Shown: positions 33,412-46,528 of the stretch, piece after piece
Numbering within the stretch: the stretch's first letter is position 1
How the letters are laid out: each line of letters begins with the position of its first letter
Origin: Piezodorus guildinii
Taxonomy: Eukaryota; Arthropoda; Insecta; Hemiptera; Pentatomidae
Reading direction: 5' to 3'
NCBI GenBank assembly: GCA_023052935.1
Contig: CM041293.1
Location: 55,044,725-55,108,724, forward strand
DNA length: 64,000 nucleotides
Translations under genes and position numbers: made by a program
Notes under the pieces: generated by a model
Databases searched by the model: none
Seen by the model: the letters and a program-made list of their open reading frames with translations, nothing else
What the model was told of the DNA's origin: nothing

Positions 33412-34387
33412 TAACCATATGGTAACTTGTTAAACCTTTGTTTCTTACCAATTTGTAAGTGTGCTTCATAAAGTCACACATCATCTCAGGAATTTGAGAG
33501 CTTGGGGTTATATTGTTACTATTTGTAAAAAACTTATGAACAAATTGACGTAAGCCAGGAACATTTCTCAATTTTTCTGTTACATTACTTACACTTCTTG
33601 GATTCATATGAATTAATTTGCCCCCTACCTTATTTGTACCAGCTCTTAAAGATTGTAATCTCTTAGTAAGGAATGCATTCCAATGTGCCGGTTGAATATT
33701 CTTACAGATTGTTAGCAAAATGATATGAGCAACCATAAATGATATATCTAGAGGAACTGGAGGCCCTCCGACACTAGTATAGACAAAAGGAACCGCGGAA
33801 GCTACTAATTCTCCTTTTTTCTGTTCCAGAAATTCCATGTATTGTTCATTAAAATTGGGGTGAGCTGACAAGCAGCTTAAAAATAAAATCATTGGTTCGC
33901 AATTATCATTTACAACCCAAGTCCCATTAGCGAAGCTTATAAATTTTGTCTTATAGACCCTCAAAGTATATTCATCAATCGGGTAAACAGCTCCATAACA
34001 TGTAGGAGAAGCATCACAAATAGGTATTCTAGGCATTTCTGCATCACTAACAAATGGCCATATGGGGCAATTATGTTCATCTAATTGAACATTTGGATTC
34101 TTGTAGTACAAGATTAACAACTTTACATGGTAGCTTGTGATATAGTAACCTGCACTTTCACAAAGAACTGTGTAATATTGATTTGGAGTAATAGCTGCTT
34201 CTCCTACAACTAGTTGAATACATAAAATTTTTACATTGGTTGAACTTTTATCTATATTTGGGTTTACAGTTAGAAATTGATTATTCTCCCCTACTCTCAA
34301 GTTAATCATACATTCACGGTCCTCTATCACGGTTTCTATGATGTCTGCAGTTATCATATCCATATTATTAACTGCTTGCTGCTCCAT
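33347..34387 (-). CDS. Captured ORF of unknown family (copy 2, extended)
   Basis: Identical to copy 1 through ...LTHLQLA. Here the TAG stop reads TAC (GGCCTACAAGG instead of GGCCTAGCAGG), adding seven codons (YKVFYHM) before the next stop: 346 codons. The overlap with the RNase H frame grows to 65 nt. The change also alters the overlapping RNase H codon. See copy 1 for the family discussion. Confidence 0.7.
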   Translation of the reverse strand: MEQQAVNNMDMITADIIETVIEDRECMINLRVGENNQFLTVNPNIDKSSTNVKILCIQLVVGEAAITPNQYYTVLCESAGYYITSYHVKLLILYYKNPNVQLDEHNCPIWPFVSDAEMPRIPICDASPTCYGAVYPIDEYTLRVYKTKFISFANGTWVVNDNCEPMILFLSCLSAHPNFNEQYMEFLEQKKGELVASAVPFVYTSVGGPPVPLDISFMVAHIILLTICKNIQPAHWNAFLTKRLQSLRAGTNKVGGKLIHMNPRSVSNVTEKLRNVPGLRQFVHKFFTNSNNITPSSQIPEMMCDFMKHTYKLVRNKGLTSYHMVKRFLQEPLTHLQLAYKVFYHM

Positions 34388-34607
34388 TTTGAATAAATAT
34401 GATAGTGTAAAAATTTAGAAGTATAATTAATCACTAAAGTTGAAATGAGGAAAATGAATTGAATAAAATAATATCTAATGAATTTATTATGAACTACTAA
34501 ATAAATAAATTTAATAAAATCTAGCTAATAAAATAGAATAAACAAAATACTTGAATATAATTTATTAGTTCTAGACCAAATTCAACATTCAGTCTAAATT
34601 CAAATCA

Positions 34608-34893
34608 ATTTTCGAACAACGGATTGGTTGCGTACCATTACAGTGTAAATTGAGATTGCGTGAAAATGTAAAACCCGTATGTTTAAAATCAAGAGAATTG
34701 CCATTTGCTCTAAAAACCAAAGTAGAAGAAGAACTTAAAAATCTTGAAAGAGATGGAATCATAACACCAGTTCAGGTTAGTGATTGGGCATCACCGTTGG
34801 TTGTCATACCAAAGCCCGATGGTTCGGTAAGGCTTTGTGTTGATTACAAAGTTGCTGTCAATCCACATCTCCTCTCAGCACATTATCCCATCC
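34608..34893 (+). pseudogene. Inverted RT N-terminal fragment (copy 2)
   Basis: Same as 22902-23187, ending in the primer site at 34886-34902. Confidence 0.85.
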
Positions 34894-35083
34894 TCGTCGC
34901 CAATTTTGCTATGTTGAAAAGGTGTAAATTAATGTATAGAACAATTGAAAAAGAAAGAAAATACACTTATATTTGAACAGAAAAATAATTCACAAGAAAC
35001 GTAACGCTCTAATTCCAACTGGTAACTTAACATATGTTTTCTTCTATATTTAATTCTTATTAATAATCAAAATAAACATAACA

Positions 35084-36660
35084 GATTATCTATTGGAGTG
35101 CTGCAAATGGGCAGTTTTTGTTCATGTCTTTTTCATGTGTTTTATCTAACAGCTAATTTACTAGATGTATTAATCAATACAGTTGTAAATAAATAAATAA
35201 TAGATAGAGGAAAAAAAAAAAGAAATTAACGATGATTTTTTTTCTCTGATTTTCAGGAGTCAAAGGCATAAAAAAAAATATGATCATGTTTTTTAAGCGA
35301 AAAGCCAATTTTTAGTGGAAGAAAGAAATCTTAAATATATATTTTTTTTAACCTTTTTGAAAAGTGTCAATCATCGATTTGAAACCGATTTCAGAAAATG
35401 TCTTTTAAACTCTACTATATACAGTAATTTTTAATGAAGTTGAACAATATGAAAAAAAAACTTACTATTTTCTAAAATCTTGCATTTAACTCATATTTCT
35501 TATTATATTTGAAAAATGTGTAAACAATTCTTTCACTCCAAAAATTCATCATTCCATTTATTATAAAACATTTTCAATCATTTTACTACAACACGATTGG
35601 ATAAAAGTTATGTTTTTGAAACACGCGCCAGGCTACTAGCGCTCTATAACGCCGTCTATTAAGTCACTATCAATCATATGTTCTAAGGTATTACTTGTCA
35701 TCAGAGGTATTCTGTATATATTTTCCTCGGGAGGATGTATTTTCAGTAAAAAAAAAAATACATTTTTCTACGCATTTTTCGATAATGTATAAGTTTATGG
35801 AAAAAGATCAGTTTTTATTTTTTTTTTCATATTGTTCCACTACTCCGAAAAATTCGAAAACAAATCTTCAGTTCAGAGGAGCATAAAAGACATTTTCTGA
35901 CAAAATTTGGTGTGACACCTTTTTTCGGAACTATCACGTTTAACCAAGATTCTAAACTTTGGTTGGATGCGGGTTATTTGATTTTCACCATTAAAACGTG
36001 GATTCTAGATATACTGTAGATTCCTTCTGGATGGGAGCCATCTTTTGCAAATCTCTTGGTGGGTGAAGTTCATTTAGTGAAAGCCCAAGTTGGGCTTGCG
36101 AACCTCCGAGTCGGCCTCGAGTCTCAGACGGCCATAAAAAATTTTATGACACATTTGATGAGCCAGTTTTAGGGAGTTCTCCTTCTCCCCCCACCATTCC
36201 CATTCTCTTTGCCATAAAACCGTTATTGAATTCGGAAACGGTTGGGTATCATCCCATTTAATAATTTTAAATTAAAGACAACTCTCAGTAATGGTTTGTT
36301 CACGTTTTTTTGTTGATCTTGGTGTTTTTTAAAGCTTGTTCGCGATCAGCGACTCCCTTTGATACAGTTAGTAAATATAAACCTGAAGATTCCATGCTAG
36401 TACCATCCATCCTCTCCATACATTATTATATCAAATGACTACTGTCTGAGTATAAATATCCGAGTTCAGATTTAACATATTTTTTATCTACAGTACAAGA
36501 ATGTTTTTTAGATAAATATTTATCTACAAAGTTGTAAAAGACAGTGTTAATTGACATATAGGGCATAAACTTAAGTGATCATTATACGTAAAATTTTAAT
36601 CTTGTTATATTATTTAATATGAACTAATGATTCTAACGAAAATTAATACGATTCTTTACA
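35084..36660. other. LINE 3' UTR and unrecognised DNA (copy 2)
   Basis: Counterpart of 23378-24956: LINE 3' UTR to a poly(A) at about 35210, then unknown sequence. No gene supported. Confidence 0.4.
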
Positions 36661-37176
36661 CAGTTTACTTTAACTTACCTTTATATGAAATATATAGTAA
36701 GAAAAAGTATTGCGATCGAAAAAATTTTTGAATTCCAGTTTTCAACGGAAATATACGTTTTAGGGCCTCTGAGTCCAAATAACCACACTCCGAAAAATGT
36801 TCTGTGTGTGTGTGTGTGTGTGGTAAGTCTAGCGCAAAAGCGAAAAGTTTTACGGATATGAAATTTCATATTTAATACAACTTTACGCCCGAGATGTTAC
36901 AGTAGCTTTTTCATCAAAAACGGCTCTAACGATTTTGATTAAACACGCTGTATCGATGTCAAATTTGATGAGCTTTAATATGATATAGGTCACATTCTGA
37001 TTGATATAGTCTGACAGGGCTTAAATGTTGATTTCTTAAATTTTCTTCCTATAAACTGTCTTTAATTGTGTACATTCTAAAAGACTAACCATATCATCTT
37101 AATGACATTGATGAAGTAGGCTAAATATACATGTTGGACGAATTTGATGACCTACTGAAGGTTAAAAGCGAAAAAC

Positions 37177-37229
<53 letters not shown>

Positions 37230-37365
37230 TATTAACAGTAATTTAGACGTATATAAATTGGAAAAAGAAATATTTCAGAAAAAATATTATTTATGCACCA
37301 AGTTGTAAAAGTTAATATAATGTGACGAATAGAGAATAAACCTATGTTTATGTGTAATAAACCTA
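36661..37365 (-). repeat. R1 copy, reverse, with 50-base poly(T) (copy 2)
   Basis: Counterpart of 24957-25662. The poly(T) run is 37179-37228. Cut at the junction to copy 3. Confidence 0.75.
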
Positions 37366-37990
37366 TGTGTTGCCCGCACCAGATTGTTTCCAGTTTAGTT
37401 ATATTAAAATCACAAACGAAATAAAAAGCTAGAGAAAGTTTTGCGATCGTTTTTGGATTTGCTGATTTTGTATTTTTAACACCAATCGATCTTTGGATCA
37501 GGCGAACCAAAATAACCTGGACCCGCAAAAATCTTTGCCAGCGTCTTGCGTTGCTAGCCTTAAAATCTAGTGCCCGCAACACACGACTTTCACTTACCTA
37601 TGAATATATGAAATATATTATATGGAAGAGTATTGCGATAATGAAAATTTTTGAACTCCAGTTTTCAACGGAAATTCGCCCTTGAGTTGAAATAATCAAA
37701 TCGCGCGAAAAGGCCTTAGATTTTCTTAAATAGTGCTTCAACGATTTTATTATACCCGGTGCGTCTATTATATTATATTATACCCTGTGTTTAGTTTCTT
37801 ATAGCTCAAAATACGATAAGTTGTATACAATTGAAATGTCCTTTTTTTGAGGCATATATGCTTGGGATGTTTTAGTAACAACTTGTCGAACAGAAGTGAC
37901 AAATTATAAGAATTACTTAAGACCTAGCATTTTTCACGATTTTCTCAAATACAGCTCGAACTACTTTGGTTAAACTCCTTATAGTCCGGA

Positions 37991-38586
37991 CAATAGAGGT
38001 TGAGAAGGAGGCTTCACCCTACAAAAGGTGCGAAATTTAACTTTATTTTTAATTTGTAGTTTAGGACTATTAGATAGTTCTTGTCATCCCCACCGTTTTG
38101 ATATGTCCGCCATCTTGAAAACCCGTCAAAAACTGTCACTTTTTTTTCGATTTTAAGGTGTATTTATAAACATTTAGACAACAAAATTTCTTATAGATTC
38201 GGTACAATTTTTTTGTAGGTCCAAGCGTATTTGAGAAGGCGAAAATAGAGATTTGGCAAACTTTTTACTTTCGTTCCACTTTATGAAGCAAAAACAAGGT
38301 TAAGACTTGGTCTCAGCGAAACGTTTATAGGATAAAATTTGTACAGATTTTAATGGTTATTAAATTAAATAAACCTAAAAATCGAAAATTTTATTGGGAA
38401 TAAACTAAAGGATAAAAACTTAATAAAGTGCCAAGTTTTTGACTGTTTTTTCAAGATTATGGAAGAAGCAGAAGGGTGGCTAGGGGATGACGAAAACTTC
38501 GATTAATCACTAACTAATGATCCTAAACAATACCAACAAATATAATAAAATGACGCACCTTTTGTAGGATGAACTTCCTCTATTGA
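37991..38586. mobile_element. 595-bp MITE (copy 3)
   Basis: Counterpart of 14583-15177 with the same inverted ends. Confidence 0.75.
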
Positions 38587-40434
38587 CTGGGACCATTATC
38601 AATGTAAAATTTAATTTGCTTTAAATTGTATTTTTAAAATTTAATATCAGTAATATATATATATATATATAACTGATAATATACTACATATAATAGGTAT
38701 ATACTATATATAATTGGTTCTTAAATTGATTTTAACAGCGGAGGCAAGTGAAATTCGTCACTCACCAGATTTTTTTTATATCTGTCATAAGAAGAATTGT
38801 TTTTTTTTTTTTTTTTTAATTTTAAATCTGAGAATAAAAACAAATAGTAGGTATTCAACACTTTATTGATTCAAAACTCTTACTATATTAAAAGTATTTA
38901 GATTAGCTTTCCCATTATTTTCTCAAAGTAATTCTTTCATAAATAGTTGTCAAGTTTGTTTACTGTTTATTTCGATTTAAGTTACTAAACTTTATGATTC
39001 CCTACCTTGGTGGTGCATTAAATATTTTGCATGAAAACAAATGTACTGTTTTGTAAAAAAAAAAGCCGTCAATATTTAGAATGGAAATTGGAAAAAAATA
39101 GTTGTTTCGACGAAAATAAATTTTATGTAAAGAAATATACAAGTAATAGCAATAAAATTAATTTGATCTTTATTTTTTGTTAATTGTATTAAAAATATAT
39201 GTATATTTTACTAATATAAATTATTATATTATGCGGTTGATGCCGTTAACTATTAAAAACCGGTTAAAATTTGTATCGCATTCTCCTAAAGTGACTATAA
39301 ACATGCACATTTTCTACTGAAATATGTTAATTGGTGAAAAGAAATTTTTTTTTTTAGGGTTTTGTGTTTCTGATTTTAACACTTTTATCTAAAACTTGAA
39401 AACATTTAAAAGAGTTAGAAAACTATATTTAATACTTACTTTTGGAAAAAAGAAAAAAAACTGTTAGATGTATTTTTAACGACTATGATACAAGAATTAT
39501 ATTTTCTTTATATTACAATATCTGTATATTTAAACAAATACATGAGATATGCTGATTTAAATAAATAAATAAAATCCCAATAACGTCATTCAAAAGCTCT
39601 TAACTGACAGTGGGCAATTTTTTATTTATTAATGTTTGCAGATTTGTGTTTACTGGTTTACGGTTGCCTTACATACTTACATAATGTTTACTCGTTCATA
39701 TCATTTTTAAGACTTTTAATCCTTAAATCTCTCAACGTGTTCAAAGTCGATTGATACAAATATGTCGAAATATAAATTTCGAAAAAAAGGCCTTTGGTAC
39801 CTTTTGGAAATCAACGCCTCAATTCATGAACCTACAGAAAAACCTTCTTCAAACCTTTGGTACTTTCCAATATCCTGATTATCGTGACTTAACTCATTTT
39901 GCATTTCTGGATTACGATAGGAATCTTTGGAGGACTGGGTATCGGGACCAGGGCCGAAGGCATTCAACCTCTTGGTGTAATATTTCCTCTCTTGTGTCTC
40001 CTTGGAAACACAAAAAAAAAAGAGAAAAGAAAAAAAATGCGCTATTGTTCTGAGAAGCCGGTCCAGAAGCCTGTTCTATCCCGATTTATACAAGAGCTTC
40101 TTTTAACTACCAATCCCTCTTCATAATGTTCTGAACCGGCCAGCGTCTGTATCTGTCTGCGCTTCAAGGTGCTAACTAGGAGGTCTTCTCCATTCTTGGG
40201 ATGGTCCTGTGAACCACGTCTCTTTTTACAGCTCATTTAATTCACCCCTAACCAAGTTTAGGTCATTAGTTAAGATTATAACTTTAGTTAATGTCATTGC
40301 AGAAATTAAAATCTAGTGTTAGGAAGAAAACAACTTTCTGGTTTCAATCAATCGAGAAGTTTTAAATAATATTCAATTTTTTTTTTTAGATTAAGTACCA
40401 AATCAATAGAAGTTATCATCTTTAACAAAACCAT
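38587..40434. other. R1 end and AT-rich DNA (copy 3)
   Basis: Counterpart of 15178-17029. The frame at 39751-40053 is cut to 100 codons by a one-base indel in the A/G run, arguing against coding. Confidence 0.4.
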
Positions 40435-40704
40435 GATTTTATGTGGATAGAAGACTAGTCTACTGTTCCTCTGGTCTGGGTTCGAATCCCGGCTGGTCAG
40501 AATATAATTTATTCTATATATATAAACTCGGCCCACTCGACTGTATGGAGACCCTCCTGGGGCATACCCAGCCTCTAAAAACTGTATACCTGGCTGAGTG
40601 TGATCTCGGCCTAATCACCTCATTGCACGGCCGTTGGTCTAAAAACAGCACGATTCTTTATATGTACTGATCTCAAGACCCTTCATGGGTTGGAGAGACA
40701 CAGG
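40435..40704 (+). repeat. tRNA-derived SINE-like repeat (copy 3)
   Basis: B box at 40479-40489. Two bases are missing after it (GGCTGGTCAG against GGCTGTGTCAG). Confidence 0.6.
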
Positions 40705-42648
40705 TATTCTTTTTTTTTTTCTTTTATTTACCTATATGTGAAATATATATTTAGGGAAAGTATTGCGATCATGAAAATTTACGATTCCTGTATTTGACGG
40801 AATTATATTTTTTTCGGGTCCCTCAAGGCCAGCCAACTAATGAAATCGTAGAGAAATGGTCTGTGTGTTTATGATAATTCTTGCACAAATCAACTATATA
40901 ATTCTTGTGATCAAGACAACTATACGCCCGAGATGTTTATCCAACATTGTATTATTGTAAAAGTTAATCTTATGTATAAAAATTGTAAAAGTTCGTGTGA
41001 AGTGGCAGTAACTTATTGCTGATTATTATTTTTGCCAATTTTATATTGTTATATTATTATCTTAAGCAGATTTTTCTAACGATACTGAATGAACTTTTTT
41101 TTTTATAATAGTTCTTAAATTGACTTTAATATCCGATATAAGTGAATGCCGTGTGTAACCCAAACCAGATTTATTCAAATTTAGAATCAGTTAATCACAA
41201 TTTAGGTAATAATTTTGATTTCGATACATTAATTTATATTGCTTCAATATAGGTTTTCATAACTTCCAATTGAGACGTTGATTTCCAAGAGGTACTAAAG
41301 GACATTTTTTACGAAATTGATTTTTTTACTCATCATATAGTTTTATCTAAATTTTCTATTTGATTTTATCTAATGAACTCTCGAGTCCTTAAAAAACGCG
41401 ATTTAAAAATGCAGTCATTTTTTAAGAGTACTAAATACGCAATAATTTTTGTTCCAAATCATTCTAAAAAAAAATTATTTCATAACTTTAATATAATGTT
41501 ATTATTATAGTAAAAATATAATTCTAAATTTTAATGCAAATAAGTCCCAAATTAGCTAGTTTAATAATATAGTAATGAGAGATTTTCGCGCATCCTGTAA
41601 AATTTCCTAGAATGGATATAGTACCTTTTGGAAATCAACGCCTTAATTGTGTAGCACGCACATAACATATTCTTGCTATGTAAGATTTTAAAACTTAATT
41701 AATGAATTATATCTATTTTAAATAAATCACCTTTGTCTCAAATGAATTATCATCTGTAATTTTTGATTTGCTGAGTATAAATATTTAATGGTTTATTGGA
41801 TTTGAATAATTCAGTTAAATGTGAACTTGAAACATTTCTCCTATTTTTCGTTGCAATGCTAACCATTGTCTCTTAGGTATTTTCATTTATTTTTCTGTTA
41901 CTTTGAGAATTACAATATTTAAGTAATAAGGTTAATTTTCATCTCTCTGTGCTTTTGTTTCGCTATTATTTATTTATTATTATTAGTCAGGAGAGGAACC
42001 CGCTGTTCTAGGCTTTCAATATTTATCTACTTATAAAATTGTTGATATCAATGTTTACCTTAAATGTAAACCTATGATACATGAAGTATAAATTAAAATA
42101 ATTAATTATTTCCATATTACAAAAGGAAAAATCTGGTGCACGCAAAACTAGACATTCACTTACCTCTATAATTTTTATTAATTCAACAATTTTTAAACAA
42201 AAATAAATTGTTAAAGAATTATTTAAATTGGATTTTAATAGAAACATGTGTTTTATTAAATAATCTATTATATTATTATTATTACAATCAGTTTGTTTTA
42301 TCGGTTTTCATCACTCTCCGTTAACTTTTACAATAGTATATATAAGATAATATTCTTTCTAAAATCTGGCTTTCCAAAGACTTTTTTTTTTTTTTTTACT
42401 CAAACTTGGGGAATCGATTTGGTGTCAAATAAACGGAATTCACCTTAATTTGTAGCTTTTAAATTCAAACGATTTTCGAGATTTTTTAAAAAACCTCTTT
42501 TCGATTTTTTTTTTTAATAGTAAAATTTGGAATTAATTAATGATAATTGTGTGAATGAGATCTTATATCACTATTACTAATGTTCATATAGAAACACATT
42601 GTAATATATCTTAATAAATAAATATTATATTAAAAAAAAAAATAAATA
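40705..42648. other. R1 fragments, spacer and LINE tail (copy 3)
   Basis: Counterpart of 17301-19244, same order of repeats, no gene. Confidence 0.55.
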
Positions 42649-43110
42649 ACTAGGACTTCCATTTGACAAACGCCTATCATGGAATCCCCCCACTTGACTG
42701 AAACGACAAGAAACTGCTCACCGCTTTTGGTTACTTCAGCACTTACTCGACAGACGCTCTAATTTCCACTTAACTACAAAATACTCATCTACATGACCAT
42801 CATAAGACCTATCTGGACTTACGGGGTTGAGCTTTCGGGCTCGACTAAACCATCAAATTCTTCCCTTCTTCGATCTTACAATCCAAAATCCTTCTAAAAA
42901 TCCTAAAGGCTCCTTACTTCCTCACGAACAAGCTCATCCATAAAGATCTTAATATTCCTTATGTAGCTGATTTAGCCCGAACCAGGTACCAATCCTTCCA
43001 TGACAAACTCCACTCCCACTCTAACCCACTAGTTTCAATTCTAGCTTCCTCTTTCAATTCTCCGAGGCGTCTGAGAAGAAGATGGCCTCGAGACATTTTA
43101 GTTTAGATTA
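42649..43110 (+). pseudogene. Jockey-type LINE RT C-terminus, further decayed (copy 3)
   Basis: Carries the older lesions plus a one-base deletion (CGATCTTACAAT against CGATCCTTACAAT) that breaks the 104-codon run. Confidence 0.75.
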
Positions 43111-43299
43111 TGCTATGTTGAAAAGGTGTAAATTAATGTATAGAACAATTGAAAAAGAAAGAAAATACACTTATATTTGAACAGAAAAATAATTCACAAG
43201 AAACGTAACACTCTAATTCCAACTGGTAACTTAACATATGTTTTCTTCTATATTTAATTCTTATTAATAATCAAAATAAACATAACAACTCTCCGCGGC

Positions 43300-45109
43300 T
43301 TAATATAAAACGTAATCGGAGAAGTGTGTTGGTCTTCTATGATGTCTTTGTGATCTGCGAAGAGGCGGGTTTTCTTGTTGACCGTCTACATCAGCTGCAG
43401 TTGCAGGACCGGCAGCTACAGGTTCAGGTTCAGGTTCAGGCTCAGTTGTTGAAGTCCCTTCTGCTGGTACAGTGGCACTGTTAGATGGTTGCCGGAGTTG
43501 TTTGTCCCAGAAGGTAATGGTATTACCGTTTTTCATACTTGGTGCTACCTCTTTAGAAGGGTGTACTCCTGGCAGTTCTGGTATGTATACCAGGCGCAAT
43601 TGATCTATGTGTCGCTTTAGAGTATACCCATCTCCGTCTAATATGATTAGATAATGTAATTTGCCAAATGTTTTTAGCACCGTTCCAAATCTCCAAGACG
43701 GCTTGTTGTTAGAGTACCATCTAGCTTGTACCCTGTCACCTATTTTAAGTTTTCGAACTTTTTTGTTTAAATACATTGTACTAGGTTTATCAAAACATCT
43801 AGGTGGTTTAAGAGCGTCTAATTTTATATTGATTCTTCTATTAAGATATAATTCTGCTGGTGACTTTCCACAAGCCAAAGGCGTCGAACGATATCGCAGC
43901 AGAATTTCTTGTACTTTGGTCTGAAGGGGCAGTGTCAGTTTTGACATTGCCTTTAACTTACTTTTCAGAGTTTGGACATTCCTCTCTGCCAACCCATTTG
44001 TCGCTGGATGTCCCGGAGCTATAAACTTTTGTTTGATTCCCGCATTGAAACAAAATTTGATAAACCCTTCGCTCTTGAAAATTGATGCGTTATCGGAGAC
44101 TAATATTCTTGGAAATCCATGAATGTAAAATATGGATTGAAGCAAATTGATTGTTCCTTGAGACGTAGGAGTTTCTCTTGTTAATCGGACTTCCACCCAT
44201 CTTGATTTCGCGTCCACCAGTACCAAAAAATAATGGTTTTGTTATGGTCCAGCGTAATCTATGTGAACTCTCTCGAAATTTTCTGTCGGCTCCTCCCAGG
44301 AATGGATTGGAGCCTTCTCCGGATTTTTCCTAACGCTGGCACATTCTGGACAAGACTTCACAAGCTTCTCAATTTCTTTGTCAATATTTTTCCAATAAAC
44401 ATACCTTCTTGCTAGCTGTTTCATTTTCACTATACCTGTGTGTGTATGATGTAGTTCCTTTAACACCTCTTCTCGAAGAGCATGCGGTATTACAATCCGT
44501 TGACCTTTGAAAATAATCCCATTTTGTAGATAATATTCTGAATCATAGCAATCCTTATTTAAAAGGTCGCATTTAATTTTTGACAACTCTTCATCTTTTG
44601 CTGTTTCCTCTGCTAGTGTTTTGTAATTCAATGATTCATTTGAAATGTTGTATACGAGTTCATTTGAAATTAAATCGACTTCTGTATTTATCTCTTCTTC
44701 GATTGATGTTGTGTCTTCCTGCAGTGGTGCTCTTGAAAGGTAGTCTGCATGGACATTTTCTTCAGCTGGACGATGTTGAATCTTGTAATCGAAATTGGTT
44801 AGCCATGCTGCATATCTGAGTAATCTAGCAGAAGTCATTGCGGGTAGGTTTGTACTTTCATGAAAAATTCTACTTAATGGTTTGTTATCAGTTACTAAGG
44901 TGAAGGTTTTGCCAAATAAGAAATAATAAAATTTTTTCAAGGAAAATACTATGGCGAGTGCCTCTTTGTCCAACTGACTATAGTTCATTTCAGATTTTGA
45001 AAGAGACCTAGAAACAAATGCGATTGGTTTTTCTATACCTTGGACTACATGTGATAAAACACCTGCTAGGCCAGTTGGAGATGCGTCAGTGGCTCTTGTA
45101 AGAATCTTT
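43300..45109 (-). pseudogene. pol: RNase H-integrase remnant with nonsense codon (copy 3)
   Basis: Same as copy 2 but a two-base change turns a Tyr codon into TAA at 44239-44241 (plus strand TTTTGTTATGG instead of TTTTCGTATGG). The stop falls just after the first catalytic Asp of integrase (HIDYAGP), so the zinc finger is separated from the rest of the core. Pieces: 44242-45109 and 43300-44226. Confidence 0.85.
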
Positions 45110-46085
45110 TAACCATATGGTAACTTGTTAAACCTTTGTTTCTTACCAATTTGTAAGTGTGCTTCATAAAGTCACACATCATCTCAGGAATTTGAGAGCT
45201 TGGGGTTATATTGTTACTATTTGTAAAAAACTTATGAACAAATTGACGTAAGCCAGGAACATTTCTCAATTTTTCTGTTACATTACTTACACTTCTTGGA
45301 TTCATATGAATTAATTTGCCCCCTACCTTATTTGTACCAGCTCTTAAAGATTGTAATCTCTTAGTAAGGAATGCATTCCAATGTGCCGGTTGAATATTCT
45401 TACAGATTGTTAGCAAAATGATATGAGCAACCATAAATGATATATCTAGAGGAACTGGAGGCCCTCCGACACTAGTATAGACAAAAGGAACCGCGGAAGC
45501 TACTAATTCTCCTTTTTTCTGTTCCAGAAATTCCATGTATTGTTCATTAAAATTGGGGTGAGCTGACAAGCAGCTTAAAAATAAAATCATTGGTTCGCAA
45601 TTATCATTTACAACCCAAGTCCCATTAGCGAAGCTTATAAATTTTGTCTTATAGACCCTCAAAGTATATTCATCAATCGGGTAAACAGCTCCATAACATG
45701 TAGGAGAAGCATCACAAATAGGTATTCTAGGCATTTCTGCATCACTAACAAATGGCCATATGGGGCAATTATGTTCATCTAATTGAACATTTGGATTCTT
45801 GTAGTACAAGATTAACAACTTTACATGGTAGCTTGTGATATAGTAACCTGCACTTTCACAAAGAACTGTGTAATATTGATTTGGAGTAATAGCTGCTTCT
45901 CCTACAACTAGTTGAATACATAAAATTTTTACATTGGTTGAACTTTTATCTATATTTGGGTTTACAGTTAGAAATTGATTATTCTCCCCTACTCTCAAGT
46001 TAATCATACATTCACGGTCCTCTATCACGGTTTCTATGATGTCTGCAGTTATCATATCCATATTATTAACTGCTTGCTGCTCCAT
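45066..46085 (-). CDS. Captured ORF of unknown family (copy 3)
   Basis: 339 codons, same protein as copy 1, ending at the TAG that copy 2 has lost. It stays intact although integrase is broken and the 5' LTR is gone in this copy. See copy 1. Confidence 0.7.
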   Translation of the reverse strand: MEQQAVNNMDMITADIIETVIEDRECMINLRVGENNQFLTVNPNIDKSSTNVKILCIQLVVGEAAITPNQYYTVLCESAGYYITSYHVKLLILYYKNPNVQLDEHNCPIWPFVSDAEMPRIPICDASPTCYGAVYPIDEYTLRVYKTKFISFANGTWVVNDNCEPMILFLSCLSAHPNFNEQYMEFLEQKKGELVASAVPFVYTSVGGPPVPLDISFMVAHIILLTICKNIQPAHWNAFLTKRLQSLRAGTNKVGGKLIHMNPRSVSNVTEKLRNVPGLRQFVHKFFTNSNNITPSSQIPEMMCDFMKHTYKLVRNKGLTSYHMVKRFLQEPLTHLQLA

Positions 46086-46305
46086 TTTGAATAAATATGA
46101 TAGTGTAAAAATTTAGAAGTATAATTAATCACTAAAGTTGAAATGAGGAAAATGAATTGAATAAAATAATATCTAATGAATTTATTATGAACTACTAAAT
46201 AAATAAATTTAATAAAATCTAGCTAATAAAATAGAATAAACAAAATACTTGAATATAATTTATTAGTTCTAGACCAAATTCAACATTCAGTCTAAATTCA
46301 AATCA

Positions 46306-46528
46306 ATTTTCGAACAACGGATTGGTTGCGTACCATTACAGTGTAAATTGAGATTGCGTGAAAATGTAAAACCCGTATGTTTAAAATCAAGAGAATTGCC
46401 ATTTGCTCTAAAAACCAAAGTAGAAGAAGAACTTAAAAATCTTGAAAGAGATGGAATCATAACACCAGTTCAGGTTAGTGATTGGGCATCACCGTTGGTT
46501 GTCATACCAAAGCCCGATGGTTCGGTAA
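46306..46528 (+). pseudogene. Inverted RT fragment, truncated (copy 3)
   Basis: Matches 22902-23124. Ends at KPDGSV where the tandem array stops. Confidence 0.8.

Larger units (their letters stand above)
31413..35083 (-). mobile_element. Chimeric LTR retrotransposon with captured ORF (copy 2)
   Basis: LTRs 31413-31589 and 34907-35083, GATTA on both sides (31408-31412, 35084-35088), primer site 34886-34902. Organised as copy 1. It shares the insertion site because the whole 11.7-kb unit was duplicated, so it is not an independent insertion. Confidence 0.9.
25663..37365. repeat. 11.7-kb tandem unit, copy 2
   Basis: 11,703 bp, nearly identical to copy 1. Differences seen are mainly one- to two-base indels in homopolymers or (TA)n plus a few substitutions. 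Confidence 0.95.
37366..46528. repeat. 11.7-kb tandem unit, copy 3, 3' truncated
   Basis: 9,163 bp. Homology stops at GGTTCGGTAA inside the inverted RT fragment. Several one-base deletions against copies 1 and 2 (for example at about 40095, 40200, 41998 and 42876). Confidence 0.95.
43111..46528 (-). mobile_element. Chimeric LTR retrotransposon, 5' truncated (copy 3)
   Basis: The 3' LTR (43111-43287) is present. The 5' LTR and primer site are lost at the array edge. Confidence 0.88.
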
